Source: Mytilisepta virgata
Taxonomy: Eukaryota > Mollusca > Bivalvia > Mytilida > Mytilidae
Length of the DNA: 64,000 nt
Assembly (NCBI GenBank): GCA_028015205.1
Contig: CM051519.1
Span: 38,111,979 to 38,175,978 of the forward strand
Direction: 5' to 3'
Of the stretch, positions 34,001-47,397 are shown in pieces. The notes beneath the pieces are model-generated. The model saw only the letters and a program-made list of their open reading frames with translations. It made no database searches and was not told the DNA's origin. Position numbers and translations under genes: made by a program. Positions within the stretch are counted from its first letter, which is position 1, and every line of letters begins with the position of its first letter.

Positions 34001-37000
34001 CTTTTGTTACAATTATATCTTGATAAAGCATTTAATATCGATCATGTTGTTTGTTTACTATCGTACTCATTTCGTTGTTTACTATTTCTAAATCTATTCA
34101 TTTAACTGGGAGGTGTGCGTGTTAAACATGATTTGATTGGATGTTCGTACATGTACAGGTTCAGCGTGACATGGTCAATTGCTTTCTCTCGAGTGGTTGT
34201 TTCATTGTGACATACATTGTTTGTTTGAAGTGGGAATTTCCGAGGTCGTGTTTGCGCAGGTCAGTTTACTCGTCCATGCATTGTCCTTACTGAATTTTGA
34301 CGGCTTGTACCAACTCTCCCCAAATGTGAATATCATATTTGCACACTCTAACTAGCTGTTTAAATGTAATAAGAAAAAAATAAGGACTTACCAGAATGTC
34401 ATGTTCACAACAATCACATTGCAAAGCTTTCTGTCCTGGTCGAACAGAGCATCAGAAGCAAATAAGGGTAGACTGTAGACATTGTGAATACATAACTTCA
34501 GATGCAGTCCTATTTTATAACTTTTCTGAAGTTTGTCCACCAAGCTGACAACAAATTTCTGCAAAAAAACGTCACAGTCCATTGTAAAAGGCTAAATAAA
34601 CAAGACTTGGTGCGACTTTGACATTATTATTTCACAGTTGGGGGTGAGTTTGTAACTATTTTATTTACAGTTCTGGCAAGTATGTAACTATGATTTTCAC
34701 AGTTGGAGTGAGTTTGTGAGAAGTTCGAACAGGTTGGAATGGGACAAGTTTGAAGTGGGGCTATTTGTCCTGCGACTGTATACACTGTTTTACATTTATT
34801 TAAAAATTTCTGATTTCTAAGAATAAATTGTTGTTTCTGGAATATTAATTGCGCTACTATCAAGGTATGGTAATTAATTCAAAATATTTCTGACAATCTC
34901 AACAACTTTAGATAAGTAGAGTCAATTGTATTATATAGGTATACAAATTTTCAAATCCAGTTGACCCATTTTGTAATATAGTATGTATAAAATACACCCC
35001 CTGCTGTTTAACTACATACAGCTATCAGGCATAAATATAAATAAATAAAAAATGTTTTACATTATATCAAAATCATATTATTTATTCAGGCAAAAAACAA
35101 CTTTACCTGTCCCTACATGGGATTAATTTCCTAGGAGTATTTGTATATCATATCACTTACTCTCTAGGGTTTAAACAATTGTATAGGTGAAGGAAACTTA
35201 AAAATAATTCATTCTTATTTTCAATTATATCCCCATATTTATATATTCACCTCTTTTTTTTGATTCAGGTCACATCTTTTGTTAGAGTATCTACCAGATG
35301 CTGTTGTGTTTGAAATTTGTAAACATGTGTCATGGCAAGATATTCTTCACATTGGTCAGACTTGCAGAAGATTTTACCAGCTGTGTCATATGGCTACAGT
35401 ATGGTATGTATTATTGACAAAATATTTGACCTGTCATAGTATAAAGCCTAAAAAGTGCTGATGGTTGCTGCTTCAATATTTATGTTTATTTTGGCAGTCA
35501 AGTTTTATTAGCGGAGGAAGCTGGAATACTGGTAGAGAAACACAGGTCTTTGATATAAAACTGAAAATCCTTTTCAAAATTCACCTTGACTCATATGGGA
35601 TTAAAAATCGGAACCTCAGTATTGAGGGACTAGTGATCATCATATTTTATGTGGTCCCAAATGTTTTACTATGCAAATATACTGGTATGTATGTTGACTC
35701 CTGTTTAGTCATATTGGCATGAGTCAAGTTTTTACTCCTATTTTGAACTGCATTTTGAGTCCTAAGTTATAAAAACAATTAAAATTTTATTCTTTATGAT
35801 TGACAGTTGGCACCAATTGATTTTTGGTGCTATTGAAAACAGTTTCTCTGCAAAGATTTTTATCAACAACTTAATCAGCTAAAAGATTTATTTGTCATCC
35901 TGCACTTGGTGTGCATATGATACAGATTATATCAGTTAACTGTCAAATCTTTTTGTCTTTTGTAATCGTTTCCTTTAATCTCTTTATTATTTAAAAGATA
36001 TATAAAATGTTAAATTTTACATGCATTGTATAAGTATTTGAACATGAATAAATGAATTAAGGTCTCGATTGCATGTGTAAACTATCGATTGACACAGGCA
36101 CCTACAGAGATTTTAGATTCCCAGAAGTAGTAAATTACCTCCCCTTCATAACTGGGAAAATGTCAGCTCCTTTTTAGTTGAAGTTTGCCTGTTTGAATTT
36201 TTTTTCAGTATAACGAGAGTTGACTGCACTTATGACTAACAAGATGGACTAGTCTTCTATATAAATACGAATTTCATATAAAATGTCAATGTCAATACAA
36301 ACCTTTTACTATCTGGACACCTCAGTTCGTAAAATGGATTTTTTTGCATTTTGAAAGTCTAAACGTTAGAATTTTTATACAGTCTTTTGTTGGTTAATTA
36401 ACCTTATTGAGTCCTCCAAGAAAACATAAAAATTGTAAAGTTTTATAAGGGTTATATTTGTATACATCACAATTGATTTTGAATGGGGAATTTCCAATAC
36501 TAAAATTAATGCACTTGAAAATTTGAAAAACAATAAAAAATTTGAATTTATCAACTAAGACCTTTCCTAAAATTTGTAAAACTATTATTTTAAATAATTT
36601 TAATGCATTTTGTGCAGATTTCCTGTAAAACAGGGTAGTAATACTTAATTTTATAAAATCTCATAGGAAAAGTTATCTCCTTTTTACATTGAAAATTCCA
36701 TATAATAAATGCATTATTTTATCTACAGGTTACAGTTGAGGACATTGGATTTCAGCAGTTGTACCATTCCTATAGATAATAAGATATTGGATATAATAAA
36801 GAAATGCCCTCATATAGGTAAACTTTGTTTAGTTATCTCCCCTTTATTAAAAACTACACAGGGAATATAATAATATTTTATAATTATATGCTAAAACGAC
36901 AATTTCAAAAGGAACAAAATAATTATATATTAAGAAAAATCTGCTTAAGTAACAACCACAAGGCAAATAGAAATAAAAAAGTGACTACATGCCATTTTTT

Positions 37001-40000
37001 GTATCGGCCCTCAGTTTTATATCATCCCTTGAACCTAGTGGCCTATGACTGATAAAGCACCTGATATGAAAAATGTCAAGTATTAGTGTATACTTAAAAA
37101 TATAGAACTTTTGTCAAATACTGCACAATATTTTTCTTATTTTTAAGATTCTTTTAAAGGAACAAATATTTTGTTGCTTAGCAGCATAAAAGTCTAAGTA
37201 AATTAATTTTTTTTTTCAGAATATATATGCTTAGCGAGTGTTATTACTTCTGAGCATGAGGCAGATTTTATCGAAGAGGAATCAACCTCTGACGACAGGT
37301 TTCTTCTACAAGTATTAAGACTTTGTTCAAATCTTAATGTGATGAGTCTGTCTATGGGTGAATTAACTGATATTTCTGGTAAGTGTTGGTTTCATTATTA
37401 TCTCAGCAAATAATCTGTAGTAGTTTAATTGACGACTGTGAATATACTAATACTCTAACAGCAAGCATTCCTCAATCAGAACTTGAGCAACATTACCCCC
37501 ATACAATTTTTGCATAGTTATGACCTTCTAAATCCAGAAATTTGAGATTGTGGATAGATGTATGATCTTTGTTTCAAAGAAAAATAAACTAAATTTCAAT
37601 TAAATTCAGAAATGTTTTTGAAATTAAAAAAAAATGTAGACTGATTTGTTAGATAATTATGGTATGCAAATATCAAAATGGCAGTGTTTCATATTTAAGC
37701 TCTTTACAAGCTCAGAAGGTTTTTAGAATAAAGGACGAAATAAATTATTAGCCCAAGATAAATGCTTCTTATGACTTTGCTTATCTTTGTTTTGCAAACA
37801 TTTTAACAAAATGTATTAATGACATCATATTGGGTGCATCACTGTATCAATAAATTTATTTATTTTTGCCTATTTTTGTTCATCATAGACGACATAAAAT
37901 ATATTTGGTCTGATCAATTCTCAGATGGAATTTTGTTTTCTTGAGATTCACTCCATATATATTCTTTCTGATAACTATGGTACATTTAATCTATGTAAAG
38001 AATATGTATTTTTAATTTTTTTATACGACCGCAAATATTTGCAGATGTATTATGGTATGAGCATGTCATCGGCATCCATAGACAGTTAGGTTTCCACTCA
38101 TTTACTTTTGTTATATTGAACGTATCCTTTATTTTTTCCAAGATACAAAGGATCAAAGTTGTTTTCATATCATGCTGTGCTTAGTGAAGGCCTTTATTTT
38201 TATTTTTATAAAAGCTTTTAATTTTGTTTTCTGAAATTAAAGCAAATGTTTATTTTTCAGTAAATGCAATCTGTTCCAAGTGTGAAAATCTGCAGTCTTT
38301 GACATTATCAGACAATGACTTCATAAGTAATGAAGGAATTGTTAATTTGTTGTCCTACCTTCCATACCTTACAAAGTTCCATATAATAAGGTATCATAAT
38401 ATGTTGTATTCTATGTTTGTTCTCGTACTTTAATAAAACTTTGATTTTTGAAACACCATTTAAAGATATTATGATATTATTTGTGTTCTTTATTTTTTTA
38501 TTATCTTAATAAAATGCTTCATCATTTAATCATTCATTTATTCCCTGTGAAGCTAGAAAGACTGCATAACTTGTTTCTTCATATAGTGCAGTTGGATAAT
38601 TAAGGATAATTAAACACAAAATGCCTTTCAGATGTTTTAGAGCATAATGCCTATCTTGACTTTCAAAATTTCATAAAATACAATACTTCGATGTTGGATT
38701 TCAAAATACAATATGGATGAATTAAGTTAGATTGTTACACTGGATCCAATTACACTCTCTATCTCATCGCTGAAAGTTACATTGCCTAAGAAATCCAACT
38801 TTGTGTTGTTTATCTGCTGTTACCAGTTTTACACAGAATTAAAACAGAACATGGTGAAAGATTTAAAAATTTCTTATCTTGCACTTTATATACATATATA
38901 TTTACTGTATTGTTTCTGTGAATATTTTAGATGTACAAATGTAATTCCCATGATAAAACATAAAGATGAAGGACAGACTTTAGCACTGAAGGATATTAGG
39001 TACCATGCAATAGATTATTACAAATTAAACTAGAAATGCTACCACAAATAAAGTTGCCTATCCATACACATTATATCTACTACATGTACATGTATTAGAA
39101 TTGATTAACTGTACTAAAGTTAAGAATTTAATAGTGTTTGAGACATTTATAAGTAAATATTTATCTGTCTAAGGTAATTTTGGTAGTTGTCATGTCTTCT
39201 TATCATTATATATTTATTATGTAGCATTTTACTGTGATTTTTAACTTGATTTGCAATGGAAAAAATCTTATTTTTAGTATTGTAATCAGTATGTAGGGTG
39301 GGTGGGCAGCTCCAAACAATGATAAAGGAAAGTTTTGTTCTTGCAAAATCTGTTTAATTTAAAGACGCTGTTTTTGATCAATTACTTATGTACTTGATTC
39401 AGAAATGGATAAAAAGTAAATGCTTTACTTTAAAGAATTTCAAATTTTATAAATAAAATGATTTCTTGTAGATGTATACTGTACATTTAAGTATACTGGT
39501 ACATAATATTTTTCATCATTTAAAATTTCTGATTGGCATTTCATATTCAATTAAAGCATTAAAAACAATATTAGTCTATAAATGACATAATTGTTATCTA
39601 TTTTCAGAATAGAATCCTGTGAGTTATTTAAAGCTAACATTTTAACATTACTGAGGAGCTGTGTACAGTTAGAACATTTGTGTTTATTAGATAATAGAGT
39701 ACTTCAGGGATTTCCAACTAATATTCAGCCAGTACGTAGCTACAATAAAATATTTCTTATTCTGTTATGACAAGTTAAATTTATATATAATTGAGATTTA
39801 TACCCACCTTTTTTCAAAATGCATATCTTTTGTTGGACATGTTTCACACATATTTTTTTAAAATATAATTTAAAAGTTTTACACTGTTTTTGTTTCCGAT
39901 AGTCTTAACAAAGGAGGGGGGGGGGTCATTAAGGGCCATTTTTGGCCCCATCTAGAATCAAGCTTATATTGATACATAATGTTATGTTGTATATGTGCTT

Positions 40001-43000
40001 TTTATGAATTACTTACTTTTTAATGTTGTTGCCATGGTAACATAGATATATACATCTTAACTGGAGGTCTTTATTTACGATGAAATAATCATATTACAAA
40101 CAAAAAGATATAATTTGATTTTTTTATTGTAAAGATATACATTAAATGGATGTAGAATAATGTCTATGATTTAAGCAAAAAATGTTATTTGATAATTATT
40201 ATTGAATCATCTATTACCATGGTTACCATAGTTACCATCAGTTCATTGTTAAAATGTTACTCTTACTACATGCATGTTTCAGACCAAAAATATTGCTGTT
40301 TTTATTAATATATTCATCCTCTCAAATAGAGACAAAATTTTAATTTCCTTTTCCTTTATTAACAAAAGTTCTAAATATTGGTTACCATGTAGGTAAAGCA
40401 TAAGTAATAAAATTGCATGGTTTAAGACAATATATTATACTGTAAGTTCAAATAAACATAAATACATGTATATGTTATATATATTTCTGAAACATTACAA
40501 CAACCATATGTTTTTTTTTATAAACTAGGATGGGCATGCAAGTAATTTGGGATGGGGGGGGGGGGGGGGGGGGGGGCGGTGCTTTTCTCTATGTTCATCC
40601 AATGCGAATTTTTATAGTCTCTTTTGCCTGATCTGAAGATTAGCAAAGACTTATATAGTGCTTAAAGGTGGTGTTCATAGACCTGATAAACAGAAATCGA
40701 AATTGACCTGAGCCTATATGAACATATCTAAGTGTTTCTTCTAAGTTATGATGGACTCCCATCCCAGTAGGTCCACACAAGTTAAGTTGACTAAATGTAC
40801 AAAGAATTTAGTATGGCCTTTGATGGACGACAATGATGGGAATACATGTAAGCACAAGAGTTCCCCATATGACAGATTTAATGATTGGTAATAAATCGTT
40901 TAATAAACTATGGTGACTCATTCATTGACCACTTTGCACCTAAAACTTTTAATTATATATAATAAAAGTTATAACGACTTAACTAACTTGTTAAATCGAC
41001 TTAGTTATGTCGTTATAAAGACTTAGTTGAGTGGTTATAACGACTTAGCTAAGTCGTTATAACGACTTAACTTTATTTAAATGGTTATAACGACTTAGCT
41101 AACTCATTGTAAAGACTTAGCTTATATCAAGTTAGCTAAGTCATTATAATGAGTGAGCTAAGTCGTTATAACGACTTAACCAAGTCGATATAACGACATA
41201 TCTAAGTCGATATAAAAAGTTAGTTAAGCCGTTTTAACGAGTTAGCGAAGTCGTTATAATGACTTAAAAATAAATCTTCACCTGACACTAACCGGCTTCC
41301 GTAAATACATTACTTTGATCATTGGTTTTTAAATAATGTTTACTTTAAGAATGTCTGTTAAAATTACATCGTATGTTCTCTCAGTCCATTTCAATTATTA
41401 GCCATATAAATACAATTTATACCTTAACCAACAAATTCATGAGAAATATCATTGTCATCATCATCACCATCATCATCATCTGCTTCTTCAAGAACATCAG
41501 AAGAAACAGTGATATCATCAAGTAAATCTGCTGAAATATTAACTGGTTTTGGAGATATGTTTTGTGAGTCCAAAAGGGCAGCATGAAACACTTCAGTAAT
41601 TGGTGCTTTCCGTTCTTGATATCATGCATACGCTAAAAACCATAGAACAGATGCTATATGGGAACAACATCCTACAACTCTTGCACCACACTTGCACTGG
41701 CAATACCATCCTGTGACCTCAGAACTAGTATAACTAATCCAAAGCATATAACTTTTATTTTTCACATGCCTACTTTGGATTTTAACACGAATTAAATTAT
41801 CATCATGTTGATGTACCTGAATTTCATATTTACCATCCTTTAAATGTTCTTTTGTGTAATTTTTAGCCTGTGACAGCTGGTATACTCCAAGGGTAAGCTG
41901 CCTTAACTCATCATAACTCAAACGTGCAAAGTCGTGTTTGATTTTAGAGTTTTTTAATATTTGTGGAGTTTGTTTTGTTATAAAATATTTTGGAATTAAC
42001 ATTTTTATAATATTGATAGGAAGGTAGATTTCTGTAATGTCTTACCATTTTTAAATCTTCCAAAAACTACAGAAAAGACTTGTAGCTGCTTTTCAGGCTG
42101 AAATTCTGAGTGTCGTCTGCTATTAAAAACACCTTTTTTACCTCCTTATTGAAGAGTTACAAAAAGAACTGTAACTGTATTGTACATGTATACTCAATTT
42201 TCTAACCAGTTGGATAAATAATAGATACCTGTATAAATCTACAGAACAAATAATAGTTAAATTTTGTTTTGTAACTTCAAAACTCTATAAATATGAAAAT
42301 AAATTGTTGTATATTTTTATAGAGCGGGTATTGCCGAGTAACCATAGAAACTACTCCCTTGAAAGTGACATGGATGATAGTCTTTATTGGACATAAAAAG
42401 TCCTAGATATACAGTTAAAATAGTTTACATATTATCATTTGCAATTATACATGTATACTTGAAAACTGTAGGTAAATAAACTGAAATCTTCATATAACAA
42501 CATATTTGTTGAATATATTTGCAATTTGTAATGGTTTCCATGGCAACTATAGTCTTTATTGGACATACAAAGTCCTAAATGTAAATACATGCATGCAGTT
42601 AAGACATAATACAGACTAGCATTTGCAAATATACATACATCTATACTTGAAAACTGTGGGTGAATAAACTGAAATCTTCATATAACAACATATTGGTTGA
42701 ATATATTTGCAATTTGTAATGGTTTCCATCGTAACTATAGACTTTATTGGACATACAAAACCCTAAATGTAGATATGCAGTTAAAATATTTTACAGACTA
42801 GCATTTGCAAATATACATACATCTATACATGAAAACTGTGGGTGAATAAACTGAAATCTTCATATAACAACATATTGGTTGAATATATTTGCAATTTGTA
42901 CTGGTTTCCATGGTAACCAATTTTTTTTACCACTTTATTAAGTAATTAGGACATAAAATTTGAAGTTATAGCATTTCACAATCTTTATTCTCAAATGTTC

Positions 43001-46000
43001 TTGACAAATTCTTTGTCCAAAACATAAACATAACAGTATTAAACATTGGCTTTATTCAGTGTAAGTGAAATCATCACATTAACTGAAAAAATAAAGGTTT
43101 TTTGTTATTTTGAAATAGAGCGCAACCTTCGACCAAGCTTAAACTTTTTTTGTGCACTTATAATTGAAAGTGAAAAAAAATATTTAAAAATTGGAGTGGG
43201 CGCAAGTTGCGCTGTTGACCAAAAATAAGTGTAAAATTGCAAAAATCATGTTTTTTGGGCAAAAACCATGACCTTTGACCTTTTCCATGGGTATGATTGA
43301 CCCCTTACTTCAATATTCAACCCTTTATGGGGTTATTGCCCCTGAATTGTTAATTTTAAGGAAATTTTGCAGTTTTAGGTTGTTATCTTGAATATTATTA
43401 TAGATAAAGACAAACTGTATACAGCAAAAATGTTCAGCAAAGTAAGATCTACAAATAAATCAATATGACCAAAATCGTCAATTGACCCCTTATTGGAATT
43501 TTTGCCCCTTAAAGACAATTTTTCACATTTTTTTTGTCATCTTTGTGAACTTTTAAAAATCTTGTTCTCTGAAACTACAGAATCAATTTCAGCCAAACTT
43601 AGGCTGACAGATCCTTAGGATATCTAGTATAAATTGTATGTTTTATTTTCTTGTCCATCGAAAAACATGGCTGCCATGGCTAAAAATAGAACATAGGTGA
43701 AAATGCACTTTTAGGCTCATATCTCAAAAACTAAAGCAGTTTGAGCAAAACTGACAAGTAGTAAAAATGTTTATGAGGTCAATGCCATGAAATTTTCAGA
43801 TGAATCAGTCAACCCAATTTTTGGTTATTGCCCCTGAATTGTTAATTTTAAGGAAATTTAGCAGTTTTAGGTTATTAACTTGAATATTATTAAAGATAAA
43901 GACAAAATGTAAACAGCAAAAATGTTCAGCAAAGTAAGATCTACAAATAAGTCAACATGACCAAAATCGTCAACTGACCCCTTATATAAGTTTTTGAAAG
44001 ATTATTTACATGTAAACAGAAAATAATGGTCTGACATATTGTCACAGATGTTTAGAGCATAACTTGAAATAAGTTAAATGGTAGCCGTACAAGTAAAATG
44101 AAGGGTCAAAGGTGAAAAAGTCCATGGCAACCGATGAATAAGTCCCTAGCAACCATATATTTTTGGGTTAAGGACCTTATAATTTACCTGTACAAGTCAA
44201 AAAGAAAGGTCAAGAATCAAGATCATGGAAAAAATCCATGGCAACCAGATATGTTTGGGTTCAAAACCCTACAATTTACCTGTTCAAGTCAAAATGGAAG
44301 GTCAAGAGTCAATGCCATTGAAAAAGTCCATAGCAACCGATGAAAAAGTCCCTAGTAACCATATCTATTTGGGTTCAGGATTCTATATTTTAGCTGTACA
44401 GGTCAATATGAAGGAGAAAATTGTGACGGTATACATTAAATAGCAAAAATAATCATTGATGCAAGATCTACACAAAATATAACAGGTGAGCGATTCAGGC
44501 TCTTGGGAGCCTCTTGTTTAATCACGATATAATATGTTTTATTAAATATGAATCAATAAACAAATACATTTTGGTTTTCTAGACTGAGAGAAGTGGTATG
44601 GATACTTTGAAAACATTGAAATTGTACAACCAAAGTGGTAGGTATTTTTTTTCATTAGTGTAATAAATTGATTTGAGATTAAGAAGCAATTTGATTGGTC
44701 ATACAACCAGTTTATATCCTGGTTTGGGTAATTGATATTACCATTGATACAGTCTTAAGATCAGATATCAGTTTTTCATTTAAAGAATAAAATCAACAAT
44801 AGTGCAGGAAATATTTTGAAATTGAATAATAAGAATTTTTTTAAATTTTTAAACAGATAACCTTCTATAACAAGGTTTGGTTAGCTTTTCAATTTATGAA
44901 GCTTAAAATTTTTCAGTCCTGATTATATATATGGTAGCCCTGGCACTATATTGTGGTACATACCAACTTCAAAATGATGTCAAATTTATTTTGAAATAGC
45001 ACTTTAAAAATAAAGCAGTGAACTTTTTCATGGAACTCAATAATATGAGTGTGGAGTATACTTAAATTCATGATTCTTCTGTACTGGTAAATACCACAAA
45101 AATTTGTATTGAACAAAATATTATAAAATCTTTCAGGCAAGGCAAGGGATAACTAGAAGAAAAGATTATTTGCTTATTCAGATTTGCTTTTAATCACAAT
45201 AAACAATAAGAGCTCTTTTTTAAATCTTCTTGGTTATATGAAGTGTAGCAGAGGTAAATTCAAAGAATGCTCTTCCTATTTGACAACAAGAGGATATAAC
45301 TCCTATTATTTCACCAGATTCTATAATTGAATAGTTGGCATATAGTACCAATGGTGAAGAAGATTTCTTAAAAGTATGCATTTTGTCAGTAAGTCTACTG
45401 GCAGTTCCAAATATACATTATATAACAGAATATGAGATGTTTTTTTTCCACCGTAAATCATCGTCATCATAGAGAAGCTTGTCTGGTTCTTGGGCTGTAT
45501 TTCATGGAAAAATATTGTTTGGGCTGTGTTCTAAAATGACTTAATGCTATATGAATCATGTTGTTCCTTTTATACAGATATGAGAGAATTAAACCTTGGT
45601 GAAATTAACCAGCTAGAAATGCTAAAAATACAACAATGTCCACACCTGCTTCAAGTAAATATGTTAGCTCCAAAATGTGAGTAATGTTTTTGTCGATCCT
45701 GCGACTTTGGTCGCAGAAAGCTCGACATTGGGATGGTGATCCGGCGGCGGCGGCGTTAACTCACTTCTTAAAAGCTTTATATTTTAGAAGGTTGAAGACC
45801 TGGATGCTTTATACTTTGTATATAGATGCCTTATGCTACGAACTTTCCGTCTGTCATATGTACATTGTCCTTGACCTCATTTTCATGGTTCAGTGACTAC
45901 TTGAAAAAAAAGTTAAGATTTTTTGTAATGTTAATCTCTCTTTTATTATGAGTAATAGGATAACTATATTTAGTATGTACGTGCCTAACAAGGTCCTCAT

Positions 46001-47364
46001 CTCCGTCAGACAGTTTTCAATTGACCTCGACCCCATTTCAAGGATCAGTGAACAAGGTTAAGTTTTGGTGGTTAAGTCCATATCTCAGATACTATAAGCA
46101 ATAGGTCTAGTATATTTGGTGTTTGGAAGGATTGTAAGGTGTACATGTCCAACTGGCAGGTGTCATCTGACCTTGACCTCATTTTCATGGTTCAGTTAAG
46201 TTTTTGTGTTTTGGCCTGTTTTTTGAATACTGTATGCAGTAGGTCTACTATATTTGGTGTATGGAAGGATTGTAAGGTGTAGATGTCCAACTGGCAGGTG
46301 TCATCTGACCTTGACCTCATTTTAATGGTTCAGTGGTTATAGTTAAGTTTTTGTGTTTTGGCCTGTTTTTCAAATACTATATGCAATAGGTCTACTATAT
46401 TAGGTGTATGGAAGGATTGTAAGGTGTACATGTCCAACTGACAGGTGTAATCTGACCTTGACCTCATTTTCATGGTTCAGTGATGTGTTTTGGCCTGTTT
46501 TTCGAATACTGTATGCAATAGGTCTACTATATTTGGTGTATGGAAGGATTGTAAGGTGTACATGTCCAACTGCAGGTGTCATCTGACCTTGACCTCATTT
46601 TCATGGTTCAGTGGTTATAGTTAAGTTTTTGTGTTTTGGCCTGTTTTTCGAATACTGTATGCAATGTGTCTGATAGCATTGACTTTCATTAGAAATACAC
46701 GACAGGCGAGACATTTTTGTGTGTCAACTCTTGTTTATATTAAAGTCTGTATATTAATTTACGATAGTTAGTGAAAAGAAGAAAATTCAGTTTTCTTTTT
46801 GAGGTCATACCAAAGTAAAAAAATTATGTTACCAAAAAATTGCTTTAGTTTTTCACACAATATGATTTTTCTTCTCCAAAAGGAGATATTTAATTGCTAA
46901 TAATGTTGCATGGAAAATATTTCCAAACACTGGTCAATTTACCTTGAAACTGGTGACTTGAATACTGTAAATTGAGATATCTATGTGTACATTAATTTTT
47001 TCAATTTTTATGTGACTGCAAATATTTGTGGTTGTAGTATGGTATGAGCTTGTCGCCGGTGTCGTTATATGCCGCATTCGTAGACAGTTATGTTTCCGCT
47101 CATTTGCTTTTGTTTTATTGAAATTATCCTTATTTTATTTTACCAAAATAGTCCCCCACAAGAAATAAAAGTCCAGATTGATTTTGGGAATTAAATGTTT
47201 TTTGATAATTATGGTGTAAATTTTTAAATTTTTATCTTATTTTTATGATTTTTGGTTTATATCGTTCCTTGATAAAAATGTGTATAAGATTTGTTTTTTA
47301 GCTCACCTGGCCATAGGCCATGTGAGCTATTGCCATCACTTGGCGTCCGTCGTCGTCGTCGTCT

Positions 47365-47397
<33 letters not shown>

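Larger units (their letters stand above)
31031..35268 (+). other. F-box/LRR gene intron 1 with inverted repeats
   Basis: 31031-32790 is AT-rich with no recognised feature. 32800-34760 holds an inverted-repeat structure with an orphan exon-like frame (both listed separately). 34865-35268 is AT-rich and ends in the strong acceptor TTTTTTTTGATTCAG. Confidence 0.55.
39732..44582 (+). other. F-box/LRR gene intron 6 (4.9 kb), accessory sequence
   Basis: Contains a run of 23 G (40554-40576), a palindromic TTATAACGACTTA array (40950-41270), an antisense SWIM-domain relic (41424-42060), a three-copy tandem repeat (42370-42920) and a modular repeat ending at 44520. The stretch 39760-40550 is AT-rich with nothing recognised. 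Confidence 0.7.

Noticed and set aside
41622..41624. Functional selenocysteine codon
   Set aside because: Kept only as a minor possibility: the position looks like an Arg codon changed by CpG decay, the fragment lacks its N-terminal part, and no SECIS-like fold was evident by eye.
46400..46586. Overlapping open frames on both strands
   Set aside because: They lie in about 150 bp tandem units and show the same peptide repeated, with no coding signature.
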